A stretch of DNA of 64,000 nt from Sporomusa acidovorans (GTDB lineage Bacteria > Bacillota > Negativicutes > Sporomusales > Sporomusaceae): the NCBI RefSeq assembly GCF_002257695.2, contig NZ_CP155571.1, one strand, 5' to 3'. Positions 1-9,094 of this stretch are shown here, piece by piece. Below the pieces are notes generated by a model, which was given only the letters and a program-made list of their open reading frames with translations, made no database searches and had not been told where the DNA came from. Position 1 is the stretch's first letter. The number at the start of each line of letters is the position of its first letter. Made by a program: the position numbers and the translations under genes.

Positions 1-87
1 GGCGCTGCCTGTGCTTTCTACATTTTAAAGACCAGTAGTAAATCGACTGCCCAAAAGAGTAACCAAAGTAAAGTACCTAATGCTTGA
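1..87 (+). CDS. C-terminal end of a gene entering from the left
   Basis: Frame 1 is open from the window edge to a TGA at 85-87 and gives a 28-residue tail: a short hydrophobic stretch (AFYIL), then a polar Lys/Ser/Gln-rich end. This fits the cytoplasmic C-terminus of a membrane protein, possibly a transporter, but too little is present to name a family. An untranslated spacer and a sigma-54 promoter follow, so it is probably not co-transcribed with the next gene. Confidence 0.35.
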   Translation, partial: GAACAFYILKTSSKSTAQKSNQSKVPNA

Positions 88-116
88 TTTGTGTTATTTG
101 CTAAATAACGTTCTCA

Positions 117-136
117 AAAGAAATCAGTATTTCTTT
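117..136. promoter_or_regulatory. Palindrome AAAGAAAT-CAGT-ATTTCTTT, candidate upstream activator site
   Basis: A perfect 8-bp inverted repeat with a 4-nt centre, about 90 bp upstream of the -24/-12 sigma-54 promoter at 226-241. This is the distance at which enhancer-binding proteins usually bind. No T-run follows, so it is not an obvious terminator. The assignment rests on position and symmetry only. Confidence 0.4.
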
Positions 137-225
137 AAATGATGCAGTTGGCTCCTAGGGAAGCGATAGAGGTAAATACTGCGAGATAGTTGATAATACA
201 GGCTTTGGATCAGGTTGGGATAGGT

Positions 226-241
226 TGGCATACATTTTGCA
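226..241 (+). promoter_or_regulatory. Sigma-54 (-24/-12) promoter of the molybdopterin oxidoreductase operon
   Basis: TGGCATACATTTTGCA matches the RpoN consensus, with GG at 227-228 and GC at 239-240 separated by exactly 10 nt. It lies about 115 bp before the start codon at 358 in an otherwise gene-free stretch. The operon is therefore probably activated by an enhancer-binding protein. The remaining bases between 88 and 357 hold only the 117-136 palindrome and an AAGGAGG ribosome site. Confidence 0.7.
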
Positions 242-357
242 ATATAGAAGAGCGGTTACAAAAAATACCCTTACTTGAAATTAGTGGAGCGGAATAAGCG
301 AAGGGAAAGTTTGCGGTAGGACAGATGTAACCAAGAAGTACTTAAGGAGGGGAAAGC

Positions 358-2685
358 ATGTCAGAAGAGTTTAACAAGGAGCTTTACAAAACAGCAGCCC
401 GTTGGCAAGAAGGGGAATATGAAGTAACACGTACTGCGGTATGGACTGCACCCGGGTGCCATTGCAGCTGCGGCGTACTTTTGTACACTAAAGATGGCAA
501 GCTGGAAAAGATTGAGGGTGACCCCAATTCACCGGTTAATCGTGGCAGATTGTGCTTGCGTTGCATCAACATGGTTGAGCAGGTGTACAGCCCTGAACGT
601 CTAAAATGGCCGCTCAAAAGAGTTGGTGAAAGAGGCGAAAATAAGTGGGAACGTATAACTTGGGATGAAGCCTATAAGCTAATCGAAGAAAAATACTACG
701 AACTCAAGAAAAACTATGGTGAGCAAACCATCGTTACCCTAGTTGGTACAGGCCGCAATGCTATGTGGCAGCCAGCTGTCATTACCCGTACTATTTTTGG
801 CAGCCCGAACGTTTCCTTCGGATTCCTCAGTGCGGACTCTTGCTACCAGCCCCGGATGACTGCCAATCTGATCAAAGCCGGTGACTGCCTGATTGCAGAC
901 TGTTCACAGACCCACCCGCTGCGTGAAGCTCGTCCTGAATGGCAAAAACCAGAGGTAATTCTTGTTTGGGGCAATAACCCGCTTGTATCCAATGGAGACG
1001 GGTTCCTTGGCCACTGGATTGTTGACATGATGAAATTAGGGACAAAATTGATCGTTGTTGACCCTGCTTTGACCTGGTTGGCAGCCAGAGCCGAGTTATG
1101 GCTTAAGATTCGTCCGGGAACCGATGCTGCCCTTGCTCTTGGAATTCTCAATGTAGTAATTAACGAAAAACTTTATGATAAAGAGTTTGTTGAAAATTGG
1201 ACATACGGTTTTGATGAGCTAGTTGAAAGAGTACAAGAATATCCGGTAGAAAAAGTGTCGGAAATTACCTGGATTCCGAAAGAACAGATTATCCAAGCCG
1301 CCCGTATGTATGCAAACGCCAAAAACGGCGCTATTCAATGGGGGCTGGCCATTGATATGCAAATGGCGGCAATGGAAGCTTCCTGCTTGATCACCGACCT
1401 GATGGCGATCACTGGCAACATTGACGTTCCCGGTGGTATGGTTTTACAACGCTATGCCTACAATCGTGGTAAAAAGTATGGCAGTGGCTTGGAAAACATC
1501 CCCGAAGAAATGCTTTTGAAACGGATCGGAACTTATGAGTCCCCCATCCATGAATCTGGTTATACACCGTTTATCCCGCCGGATAAACTTTTAGAAACAC
1601 TGGAAAGCGGCAAGCCATACCCGGTGCAAATGCTGTGGATGCAAGGGACCAACCCCATTACCAATATGGCTGGTGAAGCTCCTCGTGTATATGCCGCTAT
1701 GAAAAAAGTTCCTTTCAACGTAGTAGTCGACCTATTCATGACGCCGACAGCGGTTGCCTGTGCCGACTTGGTATTGCCGGTTGCCATGAGTGTTGAGCGT
1801 AATAGCTTCAGATCGTGGTGGACACCGTTACGCGCACTGACGAAAGCCGCTGACAGATACGAAGATACTAAAACGGATGAAGAGATTGTTCTTGATCTTG
1901 GTAAACGGATTCGGCCCGACCGGTTCGAACAATACAATACCGCCGAAGACTTCCTGGATGACTTCCTGAAAGATGACGAAGGCGTCGATTATGACTTTAA
2001 GGACCTTGTGGAGAAGGTACAAGACTGGTGGGACTGGGATTACACCTATAAGAAATACGAAAAAGGCCTGCTGCGTGCAGACGGTCAGCCTGGTTTCGTA
2101 ACCCCGACCGGCAAATATGAAATTACGTCAACGTTATTTGATGTTTGGGGCTTTGATTCTCTCGGATTCCATATCGAACCGGCAGAAGGGCCCAATACCA
2201 CGCCCGAGCTTATGAAAGAATATCCGCTCATTCTTACAACCGGTAATCGTCTCTGGGGCTGCTTCCACTCCGAGCATAGACAATTTCCCACGATGCGTGA
2301 AATTCATCAACAACCTATGATGGATATTCATCCGGAAACGGCGAAAGCGCTCGGAATTATCGAAGGAGATTGGGTATGGCTGGAAAACCGTCGCGGCAAA
2401 TGTAAGCAAATAGCACGATTTAATGAAGGTCTTGATCCGAAAGTAGTTCGTGGTGAACATGGCTGGTGGTTCCCTGAAAAAGAAGGTGCCGAACCGGTAC
2501 TGTTTGGCGTATTCGATAGCAATATCAATAACTTAACAACCATGGGGGTACATGGACCTACGCACTATGGCGCTCCCTATAAATCAACAATTTGTAAGGT
2601 ATATAAAGTTACTCCGGAGAACGACAAAGTAACACCGTCGGCAATTGTGACCAAGATGGGAGGATTTGGCTATGTCAAAAAGTAA
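358..2685 (+). CDS. Molybdopterin (bis-MGD) oxidoreductase, DMSO reductase superfamily, catalytic subunit
   Basis: 775 aa with the classic order: N-terminal FeS motif, Mo-bisMGD core, and C-terminal molydopterin-dinucleotide-binding barrel (about residues 620-760, with LTTGNRLW). The FeS motif is odd: Cys34, Cys36 and Cys38 closely spaced, then Cys66 after 27 residues, instead of the usual C-x2-C-x3-C. There is no Tat signal, so it is probably cytoplasmic. Overall style (PGC-x-CGVLLY-KDGKL, EGDP) resembles the transhydroxylase/resorcinol-hydroxylase-like branch, but the substrate cannot be read from sequence. Start ATG follows AAGGAGGGG. A small FeS subunit overlaps its 3' end and a sigma-54 promoter lies upstream. 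Confidence 0.85.
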   Translation: MSEEFNKELYKTAARWQEGEYEVTRTAVWTAPGCHCSCGVLLYTKDGKLEKIEGDPNSPVNRGRLCLRCINMVEQVYSPERLKWPLKRVGERGENKWERITWDEAYKLIEEKYYELKKNYGEQTIVTLVGTGRNAMWQPAVITRTIFGSPNVSFGFLSADSCYQPRMTANLIKAGDCLIADCSQTHPLREARPEWQKPEVILVWGNNPLVSNGDGFLGHWIVDMMKLGTKLIVVDPALTWLAARAELWLKIRPGTDAALALGILNVVINEKLYDKEFVENWTYGFDELVERVQEYPVEKVSEITWIPKEQIIQAARMYANAKNGAIQWGLAIDMQMAAMEASCLITDLMAITGNIDVPGGMVLQRYAYNRGKKYGSGLENIPEEMLLKRIGTYESPIHESGYTPFIPPDKLLETLESGKPYPVQMLWMQGTNPITNMAGEAPRVYAAMKKVPFNVVVDLFMTPTAVACADLVLPVAMSVERNSFRSWWTPLRALTKAADRYEDTKTDEEIVLDLGKRIRPDRFEQYNTAEDFLDDFLKDDEGVDYDFKDLVEKVQDWWDWDYTYKKYEKGLLRADGQPGFVTPTGKYEITSTLFDVWGFDSLGFHIEPAEGPNTTPELMKEYPLILTTGNRLWGCFHSEHRQFPTMREIHQQPMMDIHPETAKALGIIEGDWVWLENRRGKCKQIARFNEGLDPKVVRGEHGWWFPEKEGAEPVLFGVFDSNINNLTTMGVHGPTHYGAPYKSTICKVYKVTPENDKVTPSAIVTKMGGFGYVKK

Positions 2686-3016
2686 AGAGCGCTATGGATT
2701 ATTAATTGATTATGAATATTGCACGAATTGCCATAGCTGCGAAGTGGCATGTAAGAAAGAATTGGGATTAGAGCCGGGGCAGTACGGGATTAAGGTTTTG
2801 GAAGAAGGCCCCCGTCAAAATCCTGATGGCAGTTGGGAATTAAACTACATTCCTGTACCCACTTCACTTTGCGATCTTTGCGCAAAACGGGTGCAAGAAG
2901 GCCGAAAACCGACCTGCGTACATCATTGCCAGAGCGGTGCTGTGTACTATGGTACCTTGGAAGAACTGGCTGAGAAAGCGGCTGAAAAACCTAGAATGGT
3001 TTTGTTCTCTAAATAA
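2672..3016 (+). CDS. Small 4Fe-4S ferredoxin-type subunit of the molybdoenzyme
   Basis: 114 aa. It carries two cysteine clusters: CTNCHSCEVACKKE near residue 17, and CDLC followed by CVHHCQSGAVYYG near residues 70-95. That is eight Cys for two 4Fe-4S clusters, as in electron-transfer subunits of DMSO-reductase-family enzymes but with the middle of the usual DmsB-type protein missing (family members often exceed 180 aa). It overlaps the catalytic gene by 14 nt. The ATG at 2672 is preferred over an upstream TTG because GGGAGG at 2658-2663 is well spaced. It likely passes electrons between a soluble carrier and the Mo enzyme. Confidence 0.8.
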   Translation: MSKSKERYGLLIDYEYCTNCHSCEVACKKELGLEPGQYGIKVLEEGPRQNPDGSWELNYIPVPTSLCDLCAKRVQEGRKPTCVHHCQSGAVYYGTLEELAEKAAEKPRMVLFSK

Positions 3017-3055
3017 ATATAAAAAATTGATAATTACTAAAAGGGGGGAACTTTT

Positions 3056-3199
3056 ATGTGTTTTAGACCACCAGCATTAAACAAAATGATGACGCAGTGT
3101 CCAGCTTGTAAACAATTTAATCCACCCAAGCTTACCAAATGTAAAAAATGCGGTGCGGATTTGCCCAAGCCGGAAGAAACTGAAGAAAAAGCAAAATAA
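3056..3199 (+). CDS. 47-aa double-CxxC zinc-ribbon mini-protein
   Basis: The ATG follows AAGGGGGG. The product has CPAC and CKKC separated by a short turn, then GADLP and an acidic/basic tail. This is a minimal zinc ribbon of the kind used in small adaptor or regulatory proteins. A paralogue with the same CKKCGADLP signature sits at 5156-5422. It lies 40 bp after the FeS subunit and before a terminator, so it is likely the last gene of the molybdoenzyme operon. Function unknown. Confidence 0.65.
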   Translation: MCFRPPALNKMMTQCPACKQFNPPKLTKCKKCGADLPKPEETEEKAK

Positions 3200-3233
3200 A
3201 AAAGTAGGCCGCGTGCGGGCTAGATGGACAGAA

Positions 3234-3268
3234 GGTTCGCCATTTCAAAAGAAAGGCGAACTTTCTTG
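3234..3268 (+). terminator. Rho-independent terminator after the molybdoenzyme operon
   Basis: GGTTCGCC pairs with GGCGAACT across a 13-nt loop, followed by a T-rich tail. It separates the zinc-ribbon gene from the lactate permease. Confidence 0.6.
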
Positions 3269-3366
3269 TTAACCATAATATAAAAGAAATGTAGAGACGG
3301 AATCCATAAAAACCTCTATTCGCAACTATCTCTAGCTAAGCTAAAAGTTAAAAAGAGGGATGATAT

Positions 3367-4929
3367 ATGGCTTTGTTGAGCTTGTTAACATTGTTGCCGA
3401 TTATTATAATTTTCTTACTGTTAACGTGGAAAAATGTCACGACCCACACGAGTGCCATTATTGGATGGGTGTTATGCGTTCTGGTTGGTTTTCTGTTTTT
3501 TCATACCCCGTTAGAAATGAGTATGCGTGCGAGTGCCGCAGGGATAATAGCTTCTTTCCCTATTAGTCTTATGGCGGTTACGTCCATTTTACAAATTAGT
3601 TTTATGGAGTCTACCGGTGCGCTAAGACGTATTGCTGTTTTTTTGAAAACATTAGCGCCTACTGATAAGCCCACACAGATTATGACTGTGAATCTTGGTT
3701 CAGGAATGATGTTGGTATCAGCAGGAGCGACACCGGTAACAGTTTTACCGCCTATTATGATGGCGATGGGTTATTCTAAATTTATGTCAATAGCCTTACC
3801 GGCCTTAGGCTTCGATGCGCTGTGTACTTATTCTATGTTAGGGGCTCCGTTGGTAACCTACTCAGATTTTACCGGCGTTCCATTAGCTGAGGCGGCCAAA
3901 GTATTTGCCCAATATCTGCCCTTGATATCCACGTTAATTGCATTTGCTATGATGTGGCTTGTAGGCGGCGTAAAGCTGATGAAAGAAGGTTTTTTCCCTT
4001 GCTTGCTAGCGGGACTCACCGCAGGATGTACTGCTGTTGCAATTGCCCACATCCCGGCCCTTAGCTCAGGTGTTGTGCTAACCGGAATCATTGCTGGTAT
4101 TCTAGTTATGCTGGTAATGATGCTTTATCTTAAAATAATAGGCAAACCGATCATTGACAAAAGCCGATTGACATCGGAAGAGCAACAGATAGAACAGGAG
4201 ATGTCATTGCTTACGGCGTTTTCCCCCTGGATCATTTTGATTGCATCCTTACTTATTGTCAACTTTTATAAACCATTAAATGACGTTCTCTTTAAAGATT
4301 TAGCCATGCCGGTTTCCGTAATACCAGGACAAGTGATCAAAATCAGGCCAATTTGGAACGCCTATACCTGGGTGTTAATTAGCACAATATTATCAGCCGT
4401 CTTTCTTAAACCCAAGCGTAAGACTGTTCAAGAAGCGGTAGCTAGCTGGTTGAGAAGGGCACCTAAACCGGTATTATCACTAGCCGTTTTCTTTATGTTA
4501 GGTTTGTTGATGAACAATACCGGTTTGGAAAATGTCGGCGGTATCTGGAAAGTTGTTGATCCCACCCATAACATGGTTTCTGTTTTGGCGTTAGAATCCG
4601 CCGAACTATTTGGTACTCTCTACCCACTCATTACTGCTCCGCTTGGCTTATTTGGCGGGTTTGTCACTTCAAGCGAGGCTTCGGCCTTGGCTATGTTTGC
4701 GAAATACAATGTAATGACTTCTGAATTAATAAAGGTAGATCCCCGGATAGTAACTGCTGCCACAGGTATTGGCGCAGGTCTAGCCAGCGTATGTTCTCCG
4801 GGAAAACTGCAAAATGCGGCCTACGTTATAGAAGCTTTTGGAGAAGAAAATAAAGTTATGAAAGCAACCTTTCCGATCTCCCTAGTGTTAGTAGTAATAA
4901 CTTCTGTGATGTGTTACTTGTTGGCTTAA
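3367..4929 (+). CDS. lctP: L-lactate permease (LctP/GlcA family)
   Basis: 520 aa with about a dozen hydrophobic segments and the signatures of the lactate permease family: GATPVTVLPPIMMAMGYS in the first half, and the C-terminal GGFVTSSEASALAMFAKYN plus IGAGLASVCSPGKLQNA that form the substrate region. Family members import lactate or glycolate with protons. Slightly shorter than the E. coli proteins (about 550 aa). Start ATG follows AGAGGGATG with acceptable spacing. It stands alone after a terminator. Substrate (lactate versus glycolate or another hydroxy acid) is not resolved by sequence. Confidence 0.88.
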   Translation: MALLSLLTLLPIIIIFLLLTWKNVTTHTSAIIGWVLCVLVGFLFFHTPLEMSMRASAAGIIASFPISLMAVTSILQISFMESTGALRRIAVFLKTLAPTDKPTQIMTVNLGSGMMLVSAGATPVTVLPPIMMAMGYSKFMSIALPALGFDALCTYSMLGAPLVTYSDFTGVPLAEAAKVFAQYLPLISTLIAFAMMWLVGGVKLMKEGFFPCLLAGLTAGCTAVAIAHIPALSSGVVLTGIIAGILVMLVMMLYLKIIGKPIIDKSRLTSEEQQIEQEMSLLTAFSPWIILIASLLIVNFYKPLNDVLFKDLAMPVSVIPGQVIKIRPIWNAYTWVLISTILSAVFLKPKRKTVQEAVASWLRRAPKPVLSLAVFFMLGLLMNNTGLENVGGIWKVVDPTHNMVSVLALESAELFGTLYPLITAPLGLFGGFVTSSEASALAMFAKYNVMTSELIKVDPRIVTAATGIGAGLASVCSPGKLQNAAYVIEAFGEENKVMKATFPISLVLVVITSVMCYLLA

Positions 4930-5155
4930 AAAACTATAACTCCGTTTAAAGGATAGGTAGCCAACCAAGATATTACCTAGTTCATTATTTCGTATATAAC
5001 ATAGTAAAGATCTCAACTTACGTCGACATGCCCATAAACAGCCTTTTTGCCCGAGATCTTTCGTATGTTATATATTCGAACTGCTTTCCGGACAGAACAC
5101 AATGTTATTTCAGCAACAAACAATAAAGAATCATGAATAGAGGAGTGAGGGAATA

Positions 5156-5422
5156 TTGTGTTGGGTCTGTAATCCAGCTTGCGGTAAATGTAAACCGCCA
5201 CTAAAAATAGTCAAATGCTTAACATGCCAAACCCATAATATAGCCACCAACACAAAGTGCAAAAAATGTGGCGCAGATCTACCGGTATTAGTTAAGCAAC
5301 CGCCTGTTTTGTGTTCGTATAGCGGATTGATGTGTGCTAATCCTTGCAACCGCCACAAAACAGTCCCCCAAAATGGTGTTACAAAACCCTGCAAGCGGAA
5401 TACTCCCCCGGAAAAAATATAG
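5156..5422 (+). CDS. 88-aa Cys-rich zinc-ribbon protein
   Basis: TTG start preceded by GAGGAGTGAGGG. Twelve cysteines: an N-terminal CWVCNPACGKC, a CLTC/CKKC zinc ribbon ending in GADLP like the 47-aa protein at 3056, then a looser CSYSG...CANPC tail. The C-terminal part (KTVPQNG onward) has poor composition and could be run-on. The stop falls 46 bp before the chemoreceptor start, so the two may be co-transcribed. Probably metal binding; role unknown. Confidence 0.55.
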   Translation: MCWVCNPACGKCKPPLKIVKCLTCQTHNIATNTKCKKCGADLPVLVKQPPVLCSYSGLMCANPCNRHKTVPQNGVTKPCKRNTPPEKI

Positions 5423-5468
5423 GGCTTATGTAACCCAACAGAGTTTTGTAGCGGCAAAGGAGATAGTG

Positions 5469-7448
5469 ATGAACAGTATCAAGACGAAACTGATGATTCT
5501 CGTTATTACGCTGGTTATAGTGGCTCTTGCTATATTGGCTGGTCTAAATTATTGGCAGGCAAAAAAATTGCTATCACAAGATATTGAAACAGAAATTGTT
5601 TCCCGAGTGCAGGATAATAGTAAAGACATCGGTGCTTGGCTGAATGTAACCATGACGGAAATGCAGACTATCGCGCGCTCGCCGGTCTTAATCAGCGGCG
5701 ACCGGGAAGTCATTGCATCTTACCTTGGCGTAGAGTTAAAAAGAAACAAGATATATGAAAACATACTGTGGATTGATGATAAAGGAAATTATTTTGATTC
5801 TAAAGGTGAAACAGGAAACTTGGCCAATCGTGAATATTTTACATGTGGGATTAAAGGAGAAAGCGTAATTTCCGATCCGGTAATTTCCAAGGGTACCGGT
5901 AAAACGATTGTCGTTATGGCTAGCCCGATTCGCATCAATAACCGGATAATCGGTGTTCTGGCCGGACCTGTTAATATAGAGGAATTGGAGAAGCGCATCC
6001 TTAGTATCAAAGTTGGTAAGACAGGCTATGCTTTTTTACTGCGCTCTGATGGACTTACAATCGTTCATCCCAACAAAGAAGTTGAGAATAAGGTAAATCT
6101 GCTTACCGATCCTAACGCCAACCCTGCCTTACAGGCAGCAGAAGCAAAGATGGTTCAAGGTCAAGAAGGAATTGCCAGTTATGAGTATGCAGGTGAGAGC
6201 AAATACCTTGCTTACGCGCCAGTGCTGGGTACTAAGTGGTCCATCGGGATAAACGTACCGATGAGTGAGGTAAACGACAGATTAACCGTTTTCACGCAGA
6301 CAGCAGTCATTACGATTATTGCTGTGCTTATGGTCACAAGTTTTATTGTGCTGCAAATTTCCAATCGTTTTGCTAGACCTATAAAAATACTGGAGTCAGC
6401 CGCAATCAATATTTCTAGCGGAGATTTAAGCGTAAGAAACATTGCCGTAACTTCACGGGACGAACTGGGACATTTAGCCAGAGCTTTTGAAATGATGGTT
6501 GAAAATTTACGTAATATGGTTTTGAAAATAAACGCTACCTCAAAACAAGTAGCCGCTGCTTCTGAGGAATTAAACGCTAATTCTGAACAATCGGCTCAAG
6601 CTGCCGGTCAAGTGGCTGGATCTATTGGTGAAACAGCTCAGGGAGCAATGCGGCAAGTGGATGCTGTTACTAAATCCGTGGATTTCATGACGCGGATCAC
6701 CAGTGAGGCCCTATTACAGTCCGATAAAACCAGGAGTGTTGTGGATATCGCCGCTAAAGCGGTTGACGCAGCCAGTGCGGGTAACGCGGCGGTACATACC
6801 GCTGTTAGTCAAATGGATAACATTCGGCAAACTGTTGATCAATCATCGCAGGTAATTACTGAGCTAGGTGAGCGGTCCCAAAAAATCGGACAAATTATTG
6901 AAACGATATCAGGAATTGCCAGTCAGACAAATTTATTGGCATTAAACGCCGCCATTGAGGCGGCAAGGGCCGGTGAGCAAGGCCGAGGATTTGCCGTAGT
7001 AGCGGAAGAAGTACGTAAGTTAGCGGAACAGTCGCGGGACGCAACCAAGGAAATCTCTGAACTTATAGGTGATATTCAGGTTAATACGGATAAAGCCGTT
7101 GATGCAATGATTACTGGTATTCAGGAGGTTAAACGGGGATCGGATATCGTCGATGAGGCTGGCATAGCCTTCCGGAAGATCGATGAGTACGTCAAAGAAG
7201 TTGCAGCTATTGCTAAAGGGACTGATAGCGGGATGAATAGGCTGGCTGCCAATAGTAAGCAGGTACTTGAAGGGGTTAAAGAAATTGAGAAAATCAGTCG
7301 GGAGATTTCTAGTCAGGCGCAAACCATTTCCGCAGCAACTGAGGAACAGACGGCATCTGTAGAAGAAATTGCATCTTCAAGTCAAAGTTTAGCAGAATTC
7401 GCGGAACAGTTACAAAACGAAATTAATAAGTTTAGGATGTCAACATGA
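5469..7448 (+). CDS. Methyl-accepting chemotaxis protein with extracytoplasmic Cache domain
   Basis: 659 aa. TM1 at about residues 8-28, a periplasmic dCache_1-type sensor to about 270, TM2 near 278-300, then a HAMP domain and a long MA signalling coiled coil. The conserved hairpin tip is present (QTNLLALNAAIEAARAGEQG, then RGFAVVAEEVRKLAEQS). The ATG at 5469 is chosen because AAAGGAG lies 7 bp upstream and the membrane anchor begins immediately; a longer in-frame extension to 5334 overlaps the upstream gene. Senses an unknown small molecule and signals to CheA. Confidence 0.9.
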   Translation: MNSIKTKLMILVITLVIVALAILAGLNYWQAKKLLSQDIETEIVSRVQDNSKDIGAWLNVTMTEMQTIARSPVLISGDREVIASYLGVELKRNKIYENILWIDDKGNYFDSKGETGNLANREYFTCGIKGESVISDPVISKGTGKTIVVMASPIRINNRIIGVLAGPVNIEELEKRILSIKVGKTGYAFLLRSDGLTIVHPNKEVENKVNLLTDPNANPALQAAEAKMVQGQEGIASYEYAGESKYLAYAPVLGTKWSIGINVPMSEVNDRLTVFTQTAVITIIAVLMVTSFIVLQISNRFARPIKILESAAINISSGDLSVRNIAVTSRDELGHLARAFEMMVENLRNMVLKINATSKQVAAASEELNANSEQSAQAAGQVAGSIGETAQGAMRQVDAVTKSVDFMTRITSEALLQSDKTRSVVDIAAKAVDAASAGNAAVHTAVSQMDNIRQTVDQSSQVITELGERSQKIGQIIETISGIASQTNLLALNAAIEAARAGEQGRGFAVVAEEVRKLAEQSRDATKEISELIGDIQVNTDKAVDAMITGIQEVKRGSDIVDEAGIAFRKIDEYVKEVAAIAKGTDSGMNRLAANSKQVLEGVKEIEKISREISSQAQTISAATEEQTASVEEIASSSQSLAEFAEQLQNEINKFRMST

Positions 7449-7489
7449 GTTAGTGTGCGCAAACTAGCAGATAAAAGAGGAGCGGTAGC

Positions 7490-7711
7490 ATGGGCGGCAA
7501 AAATAAAATTACATTACCCAGACTGTTGGAATTGCTTGAAATTGAAGAACTTCCGGGTGGAAGACTGCTGGAAGCTTTTGTACTAAGTACTGCAACTAGG
7601 CTTATAGAAGAACACGGTGAAGATTGGATTCGGGAACAGCGGGTCAGATTAGTAGAGGAATTAGAATATATTATCAAACAGAATACCGGTGAAAAACAAA
7701 TAATCCTATAA
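7490..7711 (+). CDS. 73-aa hypothetical protein following the chemoreceptor
   Basis: ATG preceded by AGAGGAGCGG. Predicted all-helical and Glu/Leu-rich (LLELLEIEELPGG, RLIEEHGEDWIREQR). It lies 41 bp after the MCP and is probably in the same transcript. No family recognised; a small partner of the receptor or coupling protein is only a guess. Confidence 0.6.
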   Translation: MGGKNKITLPRLLELLEIEELPGGRLLEAFVLSTATRLIEEHGEDWIREQRVRLVEELEYIIKQNTGEKQIIL

Positions 7712-7934
7712 TCCTATCAAACCAAGAGGCAAGAAGTAACCTGCTTCTGCCTTTATCATTTTGACAATATGCCGAGAAATCCCGTCTCGTCGGAAGGTTG
7801 TGGCGTAGGCAAACAGTTGACGAAAAAGGAACATTCCCCATTTGTCTAAACAAAGCAGGTTTTTTTGTAAGAGTATAGAATTATATTAAAATTAAAAGGT
7901 TGACTAAAAATTAAAATAAGTTTAACGTCAATTT

Positions 7935-7978
7935 GCATCTTTTCCTGTTTCTTTATCAAACAGGAAAAGATGCTTTTT
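7935..7978 (+). terminator. Strong hairpin terminator
   Basis: A perfect 16-bp stem (GCATCTTTTCCTGTTT and its complement) with a 7-nt loop, then TTTTT. It ends the MCP transcript or a short RNA starting in the gene-free stretch 7712-8446. Besides this hairpin and the short open frame at 7970, that stretch shows nothing I can name. Confidence 0.75.
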
Positions 7979-8119
7979 AATTTACATGAACTTGTAAAAG
8001 TCGGGCTTATACAAGGTTTTAGCATCATAGAAAAATGTTTAAGATTGGTTGATGGACTTTTCCGTGGCGTGACAAAGCTACTTATTAAATTGCTAATGAT
8101 TATATCGTTGTATAGTTGA
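7970..8119 (+). CDS. Possible 49-aa amphipathic peptide
   Basis: Open frame whose ATG is inside the 3' arm of the 7935-7973 hairpin. The peptide is short, Leu/Ile/Lys-rich and likely forms an amphipathic helix (LHELVKVGLIQGF, VTKLLIKLLMIISLYS). AGGAAA sits too close to the ATG for efficient initiation. A hidden start resembles type I toxin mRNAs, but this may equally be chance. Confidence 0.2.
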   Translation: MLFNLHELVKVGLIQGFSIIEKCLRLVDGLFRGVTKLLIKLLMIISLYS

Positions 8120-8391
8120 CTGTCTGCCAATCCGAATAGTCTATTGAGCTAAAGGTACACTCAGTTTGTAAAATTTATAAAGAAAGGTTGCGGTAATATA
8201 AATACACAAGATGATTGAAAATGCTATGTGATAATGTAGAGTAGACAGACAACAGCAGGAAGTCAAATTTAATTAAAGAATTGCTCGTGCTAGGGCGCCC
8301 AGCAAGACATGGGGACGGCGGATTTCTTGGATTCGCTCATGGATGAAATTTAAACGTTTTGTCCGTTTATGAGAAGGAGAACATTTCCTCT

Positions 8392-8420
8392 TGACGAAAT
8401 ATATTTGCAAACATCTATAT
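8392..8420 (+). promoter_or_regulatory. Candidate housekeeping promoter of the FMN reductase
   Basis: TTGACG followed after 17 nt by TCTATA (or after 19 nt by TATATA), about 25 bp before the GAGGAGG ribosome site of the gene at 8447. Confidence 0.4.
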
Positions 8421-8446
8421 ACAAATAGAGGAGGATTGAGTTTAAT

Positions 8447-9010
8447 ATGGCAGTTACAAAGATTGGAGTTCTTATAGGCAGTTTACGCAAAGATTCGTTT
8501 AATAGAAAAATATATATGGCATTAAAATCTATGGTACCTGCATCTTTCGAAATGGAAGAAATAAAAATTGGTGATTTGCCAATTTACAACCAAGATTTTG
8601 ATGATGAGGGTAACCCGCCTGAGGCCTGGTCAACTTTTCGAAAAAATGCGAAGGCTTTTGATGCGTTTCTTTTTGTAACGCCAGAATACAACAGATCAAT
8701 TCCTGCTGTAATCAAGAATGCGATAGACGTCGGGTCACGGCCTTATGGCAAAAGTGTATGGGACGGAAAACCAGGTGCTGTTGTAAGCGTATCGCCAGGA
8801 AGATTAAGTGCCTTTGGCGCAAATCATCATCTAAGGCAGTCGTTGGTATTTTTGAATATACCAGTGATGCAGCAGCCTGAAGCCTATATTGGCGACGTTG
8901 CATCAATTTTTGATGATCGCGGTGCTATTACTGATGAGAGAACACGTGAATTTTTACAAAAGTTTGTCGATGCGTTTATTAACTGGATAAAAATAATTGC
9001 CTCTAAATAA
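8447..9010 (+). CDS. NAD(P)H-dependent FMN reductase (flavodoxin-like, ChrR/azoreductase type)
   Basis: 187 aa, the usual family length. The FMN phosphate-binding loop GSLRKDSFN is at residues 12-20, and the diagnostic PEYNRSIPAVIKNAID at about 80-95. Family members reduce quinones, chromate or azo dyes, or supply reduced FMN. Monocistronic: preceded by its own promoter and followed by a terminator. The N-terminus starts directly with the Rossmann strand and there is no signal peptide, so it is cytosolic. Confidence 0.88.
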   Translation: MAVTKIGVLIGSLRKDSFNRKIYMALKSMVPASFEMEEIKIGDLPIYNQDFDDEGNPPEAWSTFRKNAKAFDAFLFVTPEYNRSIPAVIKNAIDVGSRPYGKSVWDGKPGAVVSVSPGRLSAFGANHHLRQSLVFLNIPVMQQPEAYIGDVASIFDDRGAITDERTREFLQKFVDAFINWIKIIASK

Positions 9011-9033
9011 ATCGTGAAATTATTTTTGATGTG

Positions 9034-9062
9034 TAACCGTCCGAATAGGGCGGTTATATTTT
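9034..9062 (+). terminator. Terminator of the FMN reductase gene
   Basis: TAACCGTCC pairs with GGGCGGTTA around a 5-nt loop, followed by TATTTT. Confidence 0.75.
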
Positions 9063-9094
9063 GCAGGAATTAGTTTCTTTTCCCAAAAAATTAA

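Noticed and set aside
8270..8380. Short open frames around GGGCGCCC before the FMN reductase
   Set aside because: Only 14-21 codons, no ribosome site, no recognisable product.
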